Assembly (NCBI GenBank): GCA_040954595.2
Contig: CM082577.2
Coordinates: forward strand, 16,430,001 to 16,494,000
Reading direction: 5' to 3'
DNA: 64,000 bases
DNA from: Balanoglossus misakiensis
Taxonomy: Eukaryota > Hemichordata
Numbering within the stretch: the first letter of the stretch is position 1; the number at the start of each line of letters is the position of its first letter. Positions 1 to 13,230 of the stretch are shown here, piece after piece. The position numbers and the translations under genes are program-made. The notes beneath the pieces were generated by a model that saw nothing but the letters and a program-made list of their open reading frames with translations, ran no database searches and was not told where the DNA came from.

Positions 1-67
1 TGGTTTAGCACTGTTGTTTTCAATGGTGTTACTAAAATAGAGTGGTACATGGGTAGAAGCAACTAAC

Positions 68-3000
68 CTGTTTCTTTTGTCTCATAATCTCTAGTTTCTG
101 TGCAATTTGTATTTGTCGAATTCGTTCAGCTTCCTCTGCTTCTCGCCTCAGTTTCTCCCGATGATCTTCTCGGAGTGCGTCTAATGCCTCTCTAGCATCT
201 CTCAGCTGTGCTAGCTTATCTTGCAAAGATTCCATGCTGTCTGAGGTTGAAAGTCACAAAATAAAATAGAAATCAGTCATTTGACAAAGGGAATTCTACA
301 TTTGCCAGCAAAGAAGATGAAACTGCATATACCTGATTGAGTCTCAAAAGCAAAACAAACCCCTTCCAGTACACAGCATTCTGTGTTATTCTTTAGCTCT
401 ATTTCTGTACACATCTGTCAGCACAGAAATAGCAACTCACTGTCTTGTATGTGCACATACTGTTAGTAGACCTCTTCATTTGCCAACTGATACAAAGGAT
501 ACCCCTCCCCCCCCCCCACCCAAGTAGCGTCAGGGTTTTAAAGTCACATCTATAAGTACCAGAGTTATGGACTTACTTCTTTTGTCTTCCAACTCATCAA
601 TGATCTTCATCAGTTGTGGATTCATCGTAGTGATGGTTTGGAATAGACCTTGCACTGAGGTGTCGTTCGCTATGCTACGACCGCGTTGGGAGTCACTCTT
701 CATCCTGTTCACAAACACATCAATGTTGGTTGATAGCACCTGCTGAAAATGCTCATTATCATCGCTATCATTCTGGTATTGCTGGAAAGAAAATGAGAAA
801 ACAATGCAATGAATGAGTACAAGTCTTCAGCAATGGAGGATAGGGAGACTAAAGGTCCTGTGATTATGTTTTCAGTTCACCACAGGCAGTCAATTGACAT
901 GAAAAAGTTCCTAACTGTTTAGCAAACCTCTCGGAAATCTTTCTTATTTTTCTACCGCTAACCACACAGTCTTCCCTCTCGAGAGATTGATTGTCAACTT
1001 TTTCATGACACCTTATGATCATGAAATTTCAGTTTGAATCAAGCCCCACATGTTTTAGACTAGTGTGGCTACCACATTATAACTGTTTCAATTAAAAGCC
1101 AGTCAAATTAATGCCTAATTTTGTTGGGTTAAACAATTTATCATGCCCTCATAAATAACATTTTCATCTTTCAGAAAACCTGGACTAAGGACAGATAAAA
1201 GAATCATTACAGATGAACACAGGAGAGTCTACTATGGCATGGCCATCTTTCTATATACATGTAGCACCAAAATGACACAGATTTCTTGACAATGTTACAT
1301 GTTTACTGTGTTTTTCCAACTTGACGAGTCAAGTGCTTGGTAGTTTATTCAACATCTTGAGTGTAGTCAGTGGCGATGACATGAAGTCTGCACTTTTTAA
1401 ATTGACATATTTTTTGTCACCTTTTAGATCTTGGTTTCAGTAATTGATTGATTCCTAAGTGCTTAAAACCACAACATTGTGAATAGGAGTCGAAGCAACC
1501 GAGGACACCTTACCTCAGGAATTTTTCCTGATGTTGAATAGACTGGCTGTGCCTGTGAGGATGTGGAGATGGGTGGTGCAGTGGCTGGAGTCATCTCAGC
1601 ACTTGCTGGGGCTGATGGAGTTGCGGCCGATTTCTGCTCCTCGTGTTTCTGTTCCCAATAGGAACGGTTCAGGTAGCGGGCCAGCTATCAAGGGTCAACA
1701 CAAACATGGACACTTGCTTTAGGTGTGGCAATTCAAGTACATCTGAATGTTTCATTGTCTCGCGATTTGTCTGCCTAGTTTCAGACCCATGTTGATTCCT
1801 AACTACAACTTTTCATTGTAAAAAATTATATCTGCCACAATTTATCCATGATACAAGCACTAAGAAAATCTCGCTTTTTAACCCTATGCAGCCCAGCTCA
1901 TTTGCATAACAATGCACAGTGGAGACCAGAACTTTCCACTCAAATTAGAAAATATTATTCAATGACTGACAGTGATTTCTTTTCTTCAATATAACCAAAA
2001 TTGAGCTAAAAATTGACTATAGCAACATATTTCCATATGAAAGCTAAAAAAATGGGCTCTCAAATGATGCTAAAATGATTATGAAAATATAACAATTCCA
2101 CTACCTTTGACCTTACTGAATATTCTTGAACACGGTTTAGAGAAAATTTTATTTTTTTTGTTCAGCAACTACAGTTTGTCTTGGAATCAACATGAACAAA
2201 ATATAGAGTCTGGTTGTCTTATTTATACTATTTATTATAGTTTTTGTTATCCCTTTTACACTTCTGTGTTGTAACATGACATTTATGTCAGTTGCCAGTC
2301 AGCTGAACTGCTCGCGCTCAAGCAGTAGCCGGTATGATAACATGCAACTATGTTCATTGCAATGCATACGCATTGAACTCCCACTCGACTGGTTTTACAG
2401 GCATTTATATCATATGGCCGTTTTCTTTGAATTACACCGTAGCCTGATCAATGGACAGCTCCTAAAATGCATAAAACTTGGCTAGAAATGATAAATGAAC
2501 GATCTCTAACAGGGGCCGGATTTTGAACACGCGATCACGATCAGGTCACCTCAGGTCGAAACAAGGTCATTGTTGTTTACATGGAAAATACTCGCAAAGT
2601 TTTTTGTATCTGCTCATTAGCATGATCTTAGCGATGCCTGGTACTTGAAATCTGTCACCAGTGAACTAATTTGACGTGTGGAAAACAGCGAACACGTATA
2701 AAAATATTCACGTCAATATTAAAACTCCCGTATATTTCATCAGCCTTGATTTTAGATTCGAGTCAGCAGCGTGGACTTGTTGACATTGTGTAGCACGATC
2801 TCGTTGGCAAGATGCTTCATAAAATTCTGGGCAATCAACTGCCAAAAAATGGGTACCTATTTCCAAACAATGGTTAGGACCAGATTCCGAAAAAAACAGT
2901 GATAATTTAATAAAATTAAATCTCCGATATTACCAACGAACGTTGCGCAAGTCGCCCGGTGCTTCCGGTGAAAGTTCAACGGCCGCAGCCTCAAAATTCA

Positions 3001-6000
3001 AAACTTCCCATTCCCGTTCATGTTCATCAAAATCGCTAGCAGTTTCAACATTTTTTAGTCCTAAAAATTCTTCCTAATCGTCATCCTTAAGAAAAATCAA
3101 ATTATTTCGGCATATGCCACAATTTTTCTCACAAAATTCGAGGTAGGTCAAGTCAGTTCTGTCAACAAATGTCGTGAATAAATTAACTAAAAATAATCGG
3201 CAGCATCCTGTAGCGTCCCTTGAGATTAAATCGCTGATAACGGCAAAAGGTCAAATGGTCACATGATATTTTCTTGGCGGGAAATGAGAGCCTATCATAT
3301 GTTTAATACGTCATTAGAAAAAGATAACACGTATTTCACAAGAAACCGTTACGTATCCCACACTTTTTGAATCGCCCGATGTTCTGGAATCATCGGACGT
3401 GTACGGACGATGTGGTTTCTCCCGTATGGGACATCTGAGGGCGCTGTAGACAGCACAGGGTTAAGGACTGTCAGTGATCACTTTGACAACTTTCTGTTCC
3501 TTGTCAGCGACTTGTTTTCTGGAATGAACATGTCAGCTAAAATGGAACCATCTGAGACAAAAGAGATTTGTTGGTTATCAGTGAAACTGATTGTTGACCA
3601 ACATTTCAAATCACTACTCACCTCGGGATCCATGTCTGCCGATTGAGAACTGCTGGTCTAGTTGAGAGAAAATAAAATAATGATTAGAAATTCCATGGTG
3701 TTTACGCAGAAATACCATATTGAAAATATTTACTTCAATTTTGACTGAAATAGCACTGAATAAATTCATTATTTCATTTGAAAGTCAACAGAATTAAAAC
3801 CATAACAAAGTTGTGCTTTGAAAACTTTTCATGAACATTATTTCCTACAAACATTTTACGTATAATGCAGCATTTGCACTTTTCACATTTCCTGGAAGCA
3901 CAAAAATTGCCATCCATATCAAATCAACAATTTTTGTGAAAACGAAAAGAAATTCATCATGGCTAGGGGGTGAATTCCCTGTTCATGACACAGCAACTTA
4001 CCGTAGTCGAGGAATACAGTGAACTAGATGCTGATGTAGTTGCAGTTGTTGAGGGCGCCTTTTTATCTTTACGAATTCGCTGCACAAAGGAGACAAGATG
4101 GATTAGTCAGTAATGTAGCCTAAAAAGTAAAAGTTGCTTATAACATAGAAGAATATTTGCATGATAGGGTGGGGATTGGTCATCCAAAAAAATTGGCAGC
4201 ACATGAATTTCATTAAATTAGATTACACTGTCAATGTCAAACAAGAAAGCCTTACTAATGACTCTATACTGTTAAATCTTTTTTCAACTCGAAACCATTT
4301 TGATCACAATTATCACCCTCAGAGATTTCTTGTGATTAAACAATGACAGCACCCATATTGTTTTGAAAGGTTTGAGGATTTCTAGAAATATCTCTGAGTC
4401 AGCCCTATACCTTTGTATGTTGTGTGGATAATTTTCTTGAGTGACTAGTGAGTCAGTGGCGCGTCATATGGCCTTAGAGGGCAAACTGAATGAGACATAC
4501 CAGGGGTGATCTCAACATGTATTTCCCAAATTGCATAAACAATAGATGATCGTCAAAAAAACACACACTATAAATAAGTTAATCTACCAAAAAAGTACAG
4601 AATTGAGCAGCAGAGTTGACTTGCTCAGTCTGGGATCAAACTGGAGCACTACCACTCAACAAAACGGTCCTGAGAGGTTTTGGGAATGGCTAAATGTTTC
4701 TGTCCAAGAAAACTCATATGGGCAAATAGCAAATAGATGAAACCCAAAATTCAAATGCATTGGACACACACCTCAGTACAATCAAACCCATGTGCATGCA
4801 ACACTCCTAGAGTAACGACTGAGAGGTGATATCCATGGTTGGATTTGAAGCAATTCCTACCTCTTTGTTTTCAGCTTCATCTAAGGACAATGCCATTGCT
4901 AACTGCAAGTCTTCCTCTTCTTGTAATTCCAGTTCAGTTTTTTGGGCCGGTACCTGCCGTGTTGTGCAAGGAAAAATTAATAAAATACTATGAGATTAAA
5001 TTCAGACGATCATGACATCACAGACTTATGGCTGTGAAACAAATCACAACCTGTTCAGAACACATTTTTTAACTGTACCACTACCAGTAACTGGTACCAG
5101 TAATTGAAATTTTCTATAGATACAATGTAGCATCCTCAAAAAGTCTGAAGTTCCTTTCAGACTGCAAATATGCAGCACTAGTATTAGTTTCAATCTTCCA
5201 TCCAACCAAAGTGTTTACAGACACTGTGATCACCCCCCTCCTCCCCCCCCCCCCCCCCTTTTAGAAGCCAAACAAAAGCAGAAATGACATGACGACAAGA
5301 TATGGCCTAAAGAAATTCATAAATTCATGGATTGGTGCGCGTGTGCGTTTACCTGGGGTTGCTGCGAAAGAGGGCTGGCTAGGTATTCAGCTGGTAAATC
5401 GCTATCACTAGAACTCTTACTTCCTGGCCTGCAACACAAACACACCAGTCAGAAAGGGATATTATTTAACAACAGTAACACACAACAGGTAGGTACAAAG
5501 AGAAGTTTGAAAAACTGCAAAATCCAGATAACTGCAGTCCTATTTGCACACTACAACCCCACCTGAAAACATTGCAGGATGTCCTTTCGTATGGCTGCAT
5601 GTGGGCTAGACTATCAGAGAATGTATGCCACATATTGGTTTCTCAACACATACAGTGGTGATACTTGCAACAATCAGAGATCTGACCAGCTTTTTATGAA
5701 AGGACAGTTCATATACTTGATCTATGATTTCAAAGTGTGATACTGAACACCTATTGCCTGGCTATGAGGGCCATAGCAGCCGTTTATTACCCACGAGGGG
5801 CTGTGAGTTACCAAAATCATATGCTATTTCCCGAGGCCATAAGCCGAGGGAAATAGCATATGATTCTGGTAACTCACAGTCACGAGGGGGTAAAAACGGC
5901 TGCTATGGCCCGAATATAGGCCAGGCTATAGGTGTTTTATAATAAACCTCATGCTAACAGCTGGGAAAATCTTGCAATTTTCTCTTGAGGTTGGCAGACG

Positions 6001-9000
6001 ACATCTTCCGCGGTGGCCATTGTGTCAGACGACGCGACGCTGATTGACGTGACCGAGTCTGCGCACTCACGCTGGTCACGTGACCGGTTTATATTTTTTC
6101 TGCTATTTCCCTAGCGGTTCATAGTCGATTCTATTTTCCTATCACGTGACGGATTCTGGCGAATCACAACACAGTATTAGCATGAGGTATATTATAAATT
6201 CAGTTATGTAACTCACACTGTAACACACACACACACACAGCATGTGAAAACATGTACTCATGACCTATGCTTTACGGTTGGCATTTTAAAGGCAAACTTC
6301 ACACTAGCTTAAAACCACATCGCATTGTTTCTTACTACTGTCTTAAAGGGACAAAGTCTCTCTCTCGCTGCCCCTTTTACATTAATTACATGTATGTTTG
6401 ATACAAGACACCATTTATTTTATTCTACATGTGGATATACAGTGATTCAACATTCGACTACACACAATTTCCATCCCACTTGTAGACACGAGAGTGAAAA
6501 ACTCGCCAAAATGAATAATTGGTATTTACAGTTTATTCATTTTGACGAGATTTTTACTCTCATATCCTATTTAAGTGAAGGGTGATTTTATACCTCTAAG
6601 TCCCTGCTAACGAGTTTTTATCCAAATTTTGATGATTATTTAGAGGTTATAAACGGCTAGCGAGGGTATTTGGTTGCGGATATAAGACCTCTCAGGTGAA
6701 AATTAGCATATTTGGCGGGCAATAATCACCGATCGTAGCCATTGATCATTTGAATGAAAACAGGCATTTTGTCTCAAAATTATTCACCTATTACAAAGTT
6801 ACATACAGGAATCCTGCATGTTTCATAACAATGGTCTTTTGTTATGCACAACAGCGTTAGATAATCAATGCACTGGTCATTTTGCAAAATTGAAAGTCAA
6901 AATCTTTGAAGTTATTTAGACTTGTATACTTTTTGTATGTGGTTCACAATGCTACAATACATTTTCTGTTGGTCACCTATGCCTTTGCACATTTGGTCAT
7001 TTGTTGTGAGAGCCCCTTGGGTTGCCCAAGATCTTGGATGACTTCATTTGTACACCACTACTGAATCTATTCAACACAAATAGAGTCAGCAAAGTGACCA
7101 AAGTTAAGGTCAGTGATGATCACAAATGAGTGAAGAGAATAAACAACTTACTTGTTGATCTTCTCATAGCAAGCTTCACAAACCCGGACTTCTTTTTCAA
7201 TACCAAACTTGGGTATGGTGGAAGTCTTGGAGGAGCATTTGCTGCAGAATACTTGACCACAGTGACGGCAATGGTGCTGTAAACATACAGAGATAATTGT
7301 TAGTGCATCTCCATCATTTTTTGTACGTTACAGTTCTGAGAGATTCTCACTGTGAAAGTGAAGTCCTTTAATATATTACTAGTCAGTTCACACAAAAACC
7401 TGGATTTTTGAGCTTGGTGTGAATTTTGTATTTGATTACCATCTTTGTGACTGTGTGTGGTTTTTTGGAATGCATATTTCATGGATTCCACTACTCTTTG
7501 AACTGGGTTGACATTAAAATGACAAATAACATGCATCTGGCACTTCAAGCTACAATGGCTGTAACTTTTGGCTGCTTTCTTTCATACTATTTTCAATGCA
7601 GATTCTTGATTGACTTTAGAGACCACAAGTGCCCAGTATTTGGTTTGTCAACAAAGCCAATGAATACCACTGACACAGTTGTTTTTGCAGAACATTGACA
7701 TTACAATACACTGAAAAGCAGAAGTGGTTTTCATGTGTACAGCGTTTCATTCAAATTCAGGATTTCACCGAGAAAACATCAACTTCGCTTTGTGATTTAT
7801 TTACAAAACGGAATAAACCCTGAGCTCTGATAAGTGCCCTTACCTTTCTTTGAACCATTCCAAATTCTACTCTGCATCTGTGACACACATCACCATCAAC
7901 CCATTCTGGTGCCTGAATACAAACAAAAGCCAATTATTATCATCTTCTCTCACACATTAACTCTACATCACTAGGTTACATTAATTGTCTCCTGCGCTTC
8001 TGGGAAGATGGCATGCTTTTCCTTGAGAGATTTGAGATATTGGTTTATGTGGTGAAATGAAAATTGAGAAATTAATTGTAAGTGTGTTGTGAATTACAAA
8101 GTTGGATAATATCACCCATTCTAGGCAAATTTTCTGATGGTATTTTTTGGTTCTTACTTATCATACAATATACCAAGTATGATCTGATCCGATGTCTTTC
8201 CCAGTGATTCCATCACTATAAGTGTCACACAAGCAAGGTAAATTCAGTGTTCCCCCCTTGTAATATCTGAGATAGAATTAGCCAACGTGCACAACAATAT
8301 AATGTTTATGATGATGAGCTTTCTCGTGGTTTCCAACAATTAAAGGGCAATAGCTGCAACTTTCCAACATTGCAATAATATTATTTCATAACAGACTTCA
8401 TACATAATCTCGCTTACATTTTACTATGTGTCACATGTCAAGTTTGTGTTGCCCAATCATGTGCACACAAAAAGCAAACTTATGACCAACTCTGTCCGTG
8501 CAGAGTTCAGAAAGCATGAGTTTTAAAGTCATCAACATGTACAGGTTTACATCTGTGTATTGCATCAGAGAATACAAAAAGATGAGAGTGGACGAGCAAA
8601 ATGGATAGAAGGGAAAGTTTTCAATTCTTGGATGAGTTACACGACACACATCTGGGCTGATCACACTTAAGTAAAAGCAGGAAATACATAGTTTCTGTCT
8701 CTCTGAGCTGTCAATCAACTCAAATGTCCTGATATGACATTTCAAAGACTCCTATGGGGCGATTCAAAGTGATTTAGGGAGAAACAGATGTACAGTGCAT
8801 GTTGATACTCTAGTGACCCGTCAATAGAAGGATATCGTACCTTATCAGCGACAAACATAGCATCACTTTCTTTCATGGGAGGAAAAGTGTAGCCTGTGAA
8901 AAGAAATATAAGCACAGGGATAAACATTGACAGTTATGAACCTGAATTGACGTTACAATACTGAAAGCATCTTTATCTAAAGCTATCTGTCACCTTAAAG

Positions 9001-12000
9001 ATTTCATCTCCACACCTTGCTAGAGGTAAACATTTGAAAAGAAGAGTGGACAATAACACTCTGTTTTATTGTAATTTAAATGGGCGTGTATGACATGGTT
9101 TAGTCCTGGTACAAGGCTGTGGCAGTCGCCATCTTGTAGCCTAGCCACGCTTGTTCCACCCAACCAGCCCCCTTGCTGTTTCTTGTTTGTTTCTTCACTG
9201 TTTCTTCTTCAGTATCGATTGTTGTATTTCAGGTTGGCGTATAGTGTATTTGGCTGTTTAGCCTGAAAATTTGTCAATAAAGACAGTTGACCTTTGACCC
9301 CAAAACACAGGAGGGTCTTTTGTGTCATTTGATTGTAGATGAGCTATACATTGAAATTTAAAGAATTCCAATTTCTTACCTTCCATTTTCATGAGATGAT
9401 ATGTATCTTGAACTATCTTTAAATTCGGTTCACTGCGGAAAGCGTGGGACCAGGTCTGAATTAATTCCAATATTTTATTTTTGGTTTGTTCACTGCCAGT
9501 CTGGGGGATTGAAACACAGTGTGTTAATTGACTGACTGATCAGCTGACGACTGATTGAAATATGAAATAATTCAGATGAATATTCTACATGTATGGAATG
9601 GGTTCTGTCATTCAATTCAGTAAGACATAAATGTTGAAATAACCACAGCAAAATACAACAACAATAAAATAATTTTTTCTCAAATCTCGTTTTCCATATA
9701 TAGCCGCTTCTCTCATTGTATGAATACTAATGAATGGATATACATAGGCATGAAACTAGAATTATTTTTATAGTCAAATGTACAGTTTTAGTCTCTAAGA
9801 AGGCAATTATCTTTCAAAAAATCCTTGACATGTTGCAATTTCTTCACAAGAAGAGAACAGAAAAATCTGCAGCAAAAAGCACAGCCACAATCTACATATC
9901 CATGGCCACTGTTTAGATACCTTAATTAATTCCCTAAATTCATCCATAAAAGACTTGGTAGCAACTTCTTCGTACACTGATGTACCACAATTTTTTACCA
10001 CAGACTCCAGGACCTAGAAAATGTAAGATAATAAATAATCAAAAGTTGATGCACGTACACAGTATAAAGGGTCAACAAAGTATAACCTTTGAACCTGGAT
10101 CCCAAGCAGTGTGCCCTCTAACAAACAACATTTTTAAAAGCTTTGCATCAATTTGAGGATTTTTAGACGTTGCTCCCTACACCTTTGCAGTTAGTGTTCA
10201 TAATTATCTTGAGTCACCAGTGAGTTTGTTGAGTCGTGCCGCGTCATATGGGCTTAGCGGGCACACTGATCCCAAGAGAAACTTCCAAATGATAATATAG
10301 GTCACCAGGAGGTCAGGGTGCAAAGGGTTAATACAAGGCAACCTAATCTGAGCAACTTGTTACTACTGGCATTAACAAATACTTTCTCAGATACTGACTT
10401 TTCTACATCATACATATAATATATGTACACAGGTTGAGAGAGAAAAAAATATGTTTCCTAGACTAATTCTATTTTCCAATAAATTTGCCACTGGTTCACT
10501 GAAAACTGTTTGGATTGAGAATCCTGAATATACACCAAAATCATCACAACTGCTACAAATAACAGGGCAAAATACTGTGACAGACATCAAAGTGAGCTGG
10601 GGTTCACAGGTGGGTTTTGCTTAGACAGCACTACTTCAGTATCAAAACATTTGAAAAGTTCTTTTGTATCTCAGAGTATTATACATGTTTTTAAGAGTAA
10701 GAATGCACACATACCTGCAAGGCATAGAGACAAACGTGTGGATTTCGGTCAGACAACTTCCTCCTTATACCAGCAACTGCATACTTGGCTCTACAAAACA
10801 TAAAGCAAGTACGTTATAGGGACAAAGTCTCTCTCACGCTGCCCTTTTAATTATGTTTGATATAAGACACTGTTTATGTTAATGTACATGTGGATATATA
10901 GTAAATCAATGTTCGACCACACACACCTTCCACCCACTTGTAGACATGAGAGTGAAACAACTCACCAAAATGAATAATCGGTCTCTACCATTTATTCATT
11001 TTGGGTGAGTTTTTACTCTAATATAATACAAGCAGGATAGAAGTTGTGCTTTCATTCCCTACATACACACATGTACATCAACATAAACAGTGTCTTGTAT
11101 CAAACATAATTGATGGGAAAAAGGGCAGCAAGAGAGAGACTTTGTCCTTTTATGGAAGTCTGAACTTTTTAAACATATTTTCAGAGGCATGTGCATATGT
11201 GTAAGAAAGTACCCTTCATCAACATTGGCTATATGGACTTCAAGGTTGCACTTATCAGAGAGGTTTCTACTGCTTACATTTAGATATCCAAGTTCAAACT
11301 ACACTGTCCATACTTACTTATACACATCACAGAGCAGCAAGTTTTGAATTCAAAAACTCACTTCAAAAACAGCAAACAGAAGCCTCTGGTCGAACACTCT
11401 TTTTCCCCTATTTTGTACACTAGACACTGTATAAATATTCTATACATTTGATCTCTGAGTATGTTTTGTATCCCATTTGCTGTCACCAAATAACACAACC
11501 AGTGAACTTACGTGACATCGCCTTGTCTTATAGTATCGCAAATTTGTAATATAGCATCCCAATCAGGTTCCAGCAATAACTGACTAGTTGCTTTGTCTGA
11601 AAGAATAAACGTTAAAACATTGCAAGAGTAACTCACCAAATATCTCAGACTGCAAATTAAATACTGTAAAACACTTTATTTTCGCGAGTTCAAATTTTCG
11701 CGATGTCGAGAGAGGCCACTGTTTCGTGAGTATTAATGTTCGCGTTCTCAACTTCTCTTATTTCATTCACTGCATCGTTATCCTCAAAAAAATTACGCGA
11801 CTTTTTATTTTCACGCTATTTTGGCTCTCGCGTATTTCGTGAAAATTTATTGCTCGCGACAATAAAGTGTTTTACAGTATTTTACAAGACCAAAATAAAC
11901 AAGTAATCCCCACAAAAAATCTGATCAATGTACATGTATCTATTATTTTAAAGCTGCACAATCTGCGTCTTTGCACAAATTTTCATGATTTAGTTATTGT

Positions 12001-13137
12001 ATTAGCTAGGAAGTTGTTATTACATGTACACTTGTAGTACAAGAAAGCTTTGTGTAAATTTGAGTATACGTGTATAAGGTGCACCCTAGGATATGGCCAT
12101 CAGTGTAAAATGCCATGCTAAATTTTAGACATTACATTCATTCCTAGTGAAACTGAAATTAATACAAATGAGAAACCTTACCGTTGGTATTAATTAAATG
12201 TATTAGCACACTGTTAGCTAATCGAAAAATGACTGATGATCTGTACCAGCATGTGATACACACATTTGAACAGCATACGAGTCTTGACAAACAATTACTA
12301 AGAATGCTCAAACAGGATGATGAGTCATGTATTGGTGATGCCGGATCACAGATCAGAATTTTAAAACTCATGTCTCAACAATACCATTGTTCAATCACGT
12401 TTACATTTGCCAAATTGAAAAGATAAAAGTCGTTACAGAGAAACAAACAGAAACACAAGGTCACTAAGGTTCAAAGGTTGCGGATGTGATCTTGAAGGTT
12501 GTTTTGACCAGATTCATGCTTCACACTCACAGCTGTGTACACGCATCACCTCTTTATCACACAAGACTTAGAGGATGCCCTGATCTGAATCAATAGAAGC
12601 GTCCCAATTTCATGAAGTTATGGGAAAGTTTATGATTGGAAATCTGTGAGTTTGGAACAATCGCCGCGGTTTGAAAGCAAATTGCCGTTCTTGTTGGCAA
12701 TTGTGATTTGTTTGATAACAAGTCTGTGGCAGTGGTCTGACGTAAGGTGAAGCTTGATCAAGCTAATGTCGCCACCTGATCAGCTCGCTGGCTCCCAAAA
12801 GCGCACAGTCGCGCGAGCCCCATTTTTTCACATTGACGACGGATATTGGTGGAAAATGAAATTATCTCATCCCCTATCTAACACCATTTCGTTGAGATGG
12901 CCTACATATATCGTGAAATGTCAGATTAAACATTCCAATGACGTCGTGCTGAACGCCGCTGTTGTGCGGAAGAAGTGACCAATGAAACTGCTGGCATTGT
13001 ACAGCAGAATCTAAATTGATTGATAGGGTTAATCTCGAAAAAACAATCAAGAGATCTTACGAAATTCTCAGCTGTATAGTTCCGAAGCAATACTTACCAA
13101 CTAGTCTATCAAAATTTCCTTTTGCGCCACTAAACAT
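68..13137 (-). CDS. HGS: HRS/HGS, ESCRT-0 subunit (15 coding exons, 3' part outside window)
   Basis: Hepatocyte growth factor-regulated tyrosine kinase substrate sorts ubiquitinated cargo on early endosomes. Exons I could place, 5' to 3': 13137-13098, 11596-11512, 10790-10715, 10013-9921, 9500-9380, 8893-8841, 7912-7844, 7276-7152, 5428-5353, 4953-4861, 4079-4002, 3657-3622, 1684-1514, 781-577, 240-68. All junctions are GT/AG and phases join into one 498-codon frame. The start [13 protein letters not shown] precedes a VHS domain (residues 1 to about 138). FYVE follows (about 157-220) with EWVDGD and RKHHCRHCG, the PI3P-binding signature. A ubiquitin-interacting motif lies near 255-275 ([17 protein letters not shown]). 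[11 protein letters not shown] and a coiled coil (about 375-498) follow. The last exon ends at RQKKQ before a GTTAGT donor, so the proline/glutamine-rich, clathrin-binding tail lies beyond base 1. Assignment rests on close match to the animal HRS family; exon 12 is only 36 bp. Confidence 0.96.
497..519. repeat. Poly-C tract in HGS intron 14
   Basis: C-rich homopolymer run between HGS exons 14 and 15. Similar runs occur at about 5226-5260, 15592-15612, 22741-22760, 23028-23046 and 29330-29344; all are non-coding. Confidence 0.8.
1685..3621. other. HGS intron 12, no additional gene seen
   Basis: A 1.9-kb intron separates the 36-bp exon ending at 3622 from the exon beginning at 1684. I see AT-rich sequence with no recognisable exon and no clear repeat. 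Confidence 0.6.
4367..4495. repeat. Dispersed repeat, copy 1
   Basis: About 130 bp in HGS intron 10 shares ordered blocks (TTTGAGGATTT, a GAGTCA/GTGAGT segment, CGCGTCATATGG, CTTAG) with 10153-10275. It is a diverged short interspersed repeat of unknown family. Confidence 0.55.
5747..5937. mobile_element. Foldback/MITE-like 190-bp palindrome in HGS intron 8
   Basis: The arms 5747-5842 and 5843-5937 are near-perfect reverse complements. The outer ends read ACACCTATTGCCTGGCTAT and ATAGCCAGGCTATAGGTGT (the latter approximate), and the centre reads CCGAGGCCATAAGCCGAGG. There is essentially no loop and no coding capacity. This fits a foldback or hairpin MITE. Superfamily is not assignable from the ends. 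Confidence 0.75.
6345..6580. mobile_element. Partial MITE, same family as 10817-11150
   Basis: Starts GGGACAAAGTCTCTCTC and follows the same order of sequence as the complete copy in HGS intron 2, including the paired AATGAATAAT / ATTCATTTT segment. The matching right terminal repeat is missing, so it is a truncated copy in intron 8. Confidence 0.65.
10153..10275. repeat. Dispersed repeat, copy 2
   Basis: Second copy of the repeat seen at 4367-4495, in HGS intron 3, with shared CGCGTCATATGG(G)CTTAG core. Diverged, non-coding. Confidence 0.55.
10817..11150. mobile_element. MITE with about 55-bp terminal inverted repeats
   Basis: The left end GGGACAAAGTCTCTCTCACG and right end GAGAGAGACTTTGTCC are reverse complements. 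The match continues inward through GCTGCCC, AATTATGTTTGATA and ACACTGTTTATGTT. The element is about 335 bp, non-coding, in HGS intron 2. A truncated relative lies at 6345-6580. Target duplication is not certain. Confidence 0.75.
11661..11880. mobile_element. Mariner-type MITE, TA target duplication
   Basis: Terminal repeats begin CTGTAAAACACTTTATT and end in the reverse complement, each flanked by TA. Interior is rich in TTCGCG motifs. The 220-bp size, absence of an ORF and TA flanks fit a Tc1/mariner-derived MITE. A diverged right half resembles 39800-39899. Confidence 0.75.
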
Positions 13138-13230
13138 ATTCAGCGATTATCTCAGAATTGGAGAAAAATTTCTTCTGTTTCCTCCCCGTGAAATCCAAGA
13201 TGGCGACTAAACTACCGGACCCTCTATCTC
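13138..13230 (-). promoter_or_regulatory. HGS 5' leader/core promoter region with a YY1-type site
   Basis: The gene-strand reading of 13205-13195 is CGCCATCTTGG, about 60 bp upstream of the HGS start codon. This is the consensus bound by YY1, which in animals often sits at the transcription start of TATA-less housekeeping genes. No TATA box is visible. The site is seen directly; its role as promoter is inferred from position. Confidence 0.4.

Noticed and set aside
5747-5937. Candidate structured ncRNA (long hairpin)
   Set aside because: Loopless near-identical arms are better explained by a foldback element; no sign of processing or conservation is available here.
9113-9310. Possible retroposon 3' end (GTCGCCATCTTGTAGCC ... 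CAATAAAGAC)
   Set aside because: An AATAAA and a YY1-type site occur, but no second copy or tail is present in the window to support it.
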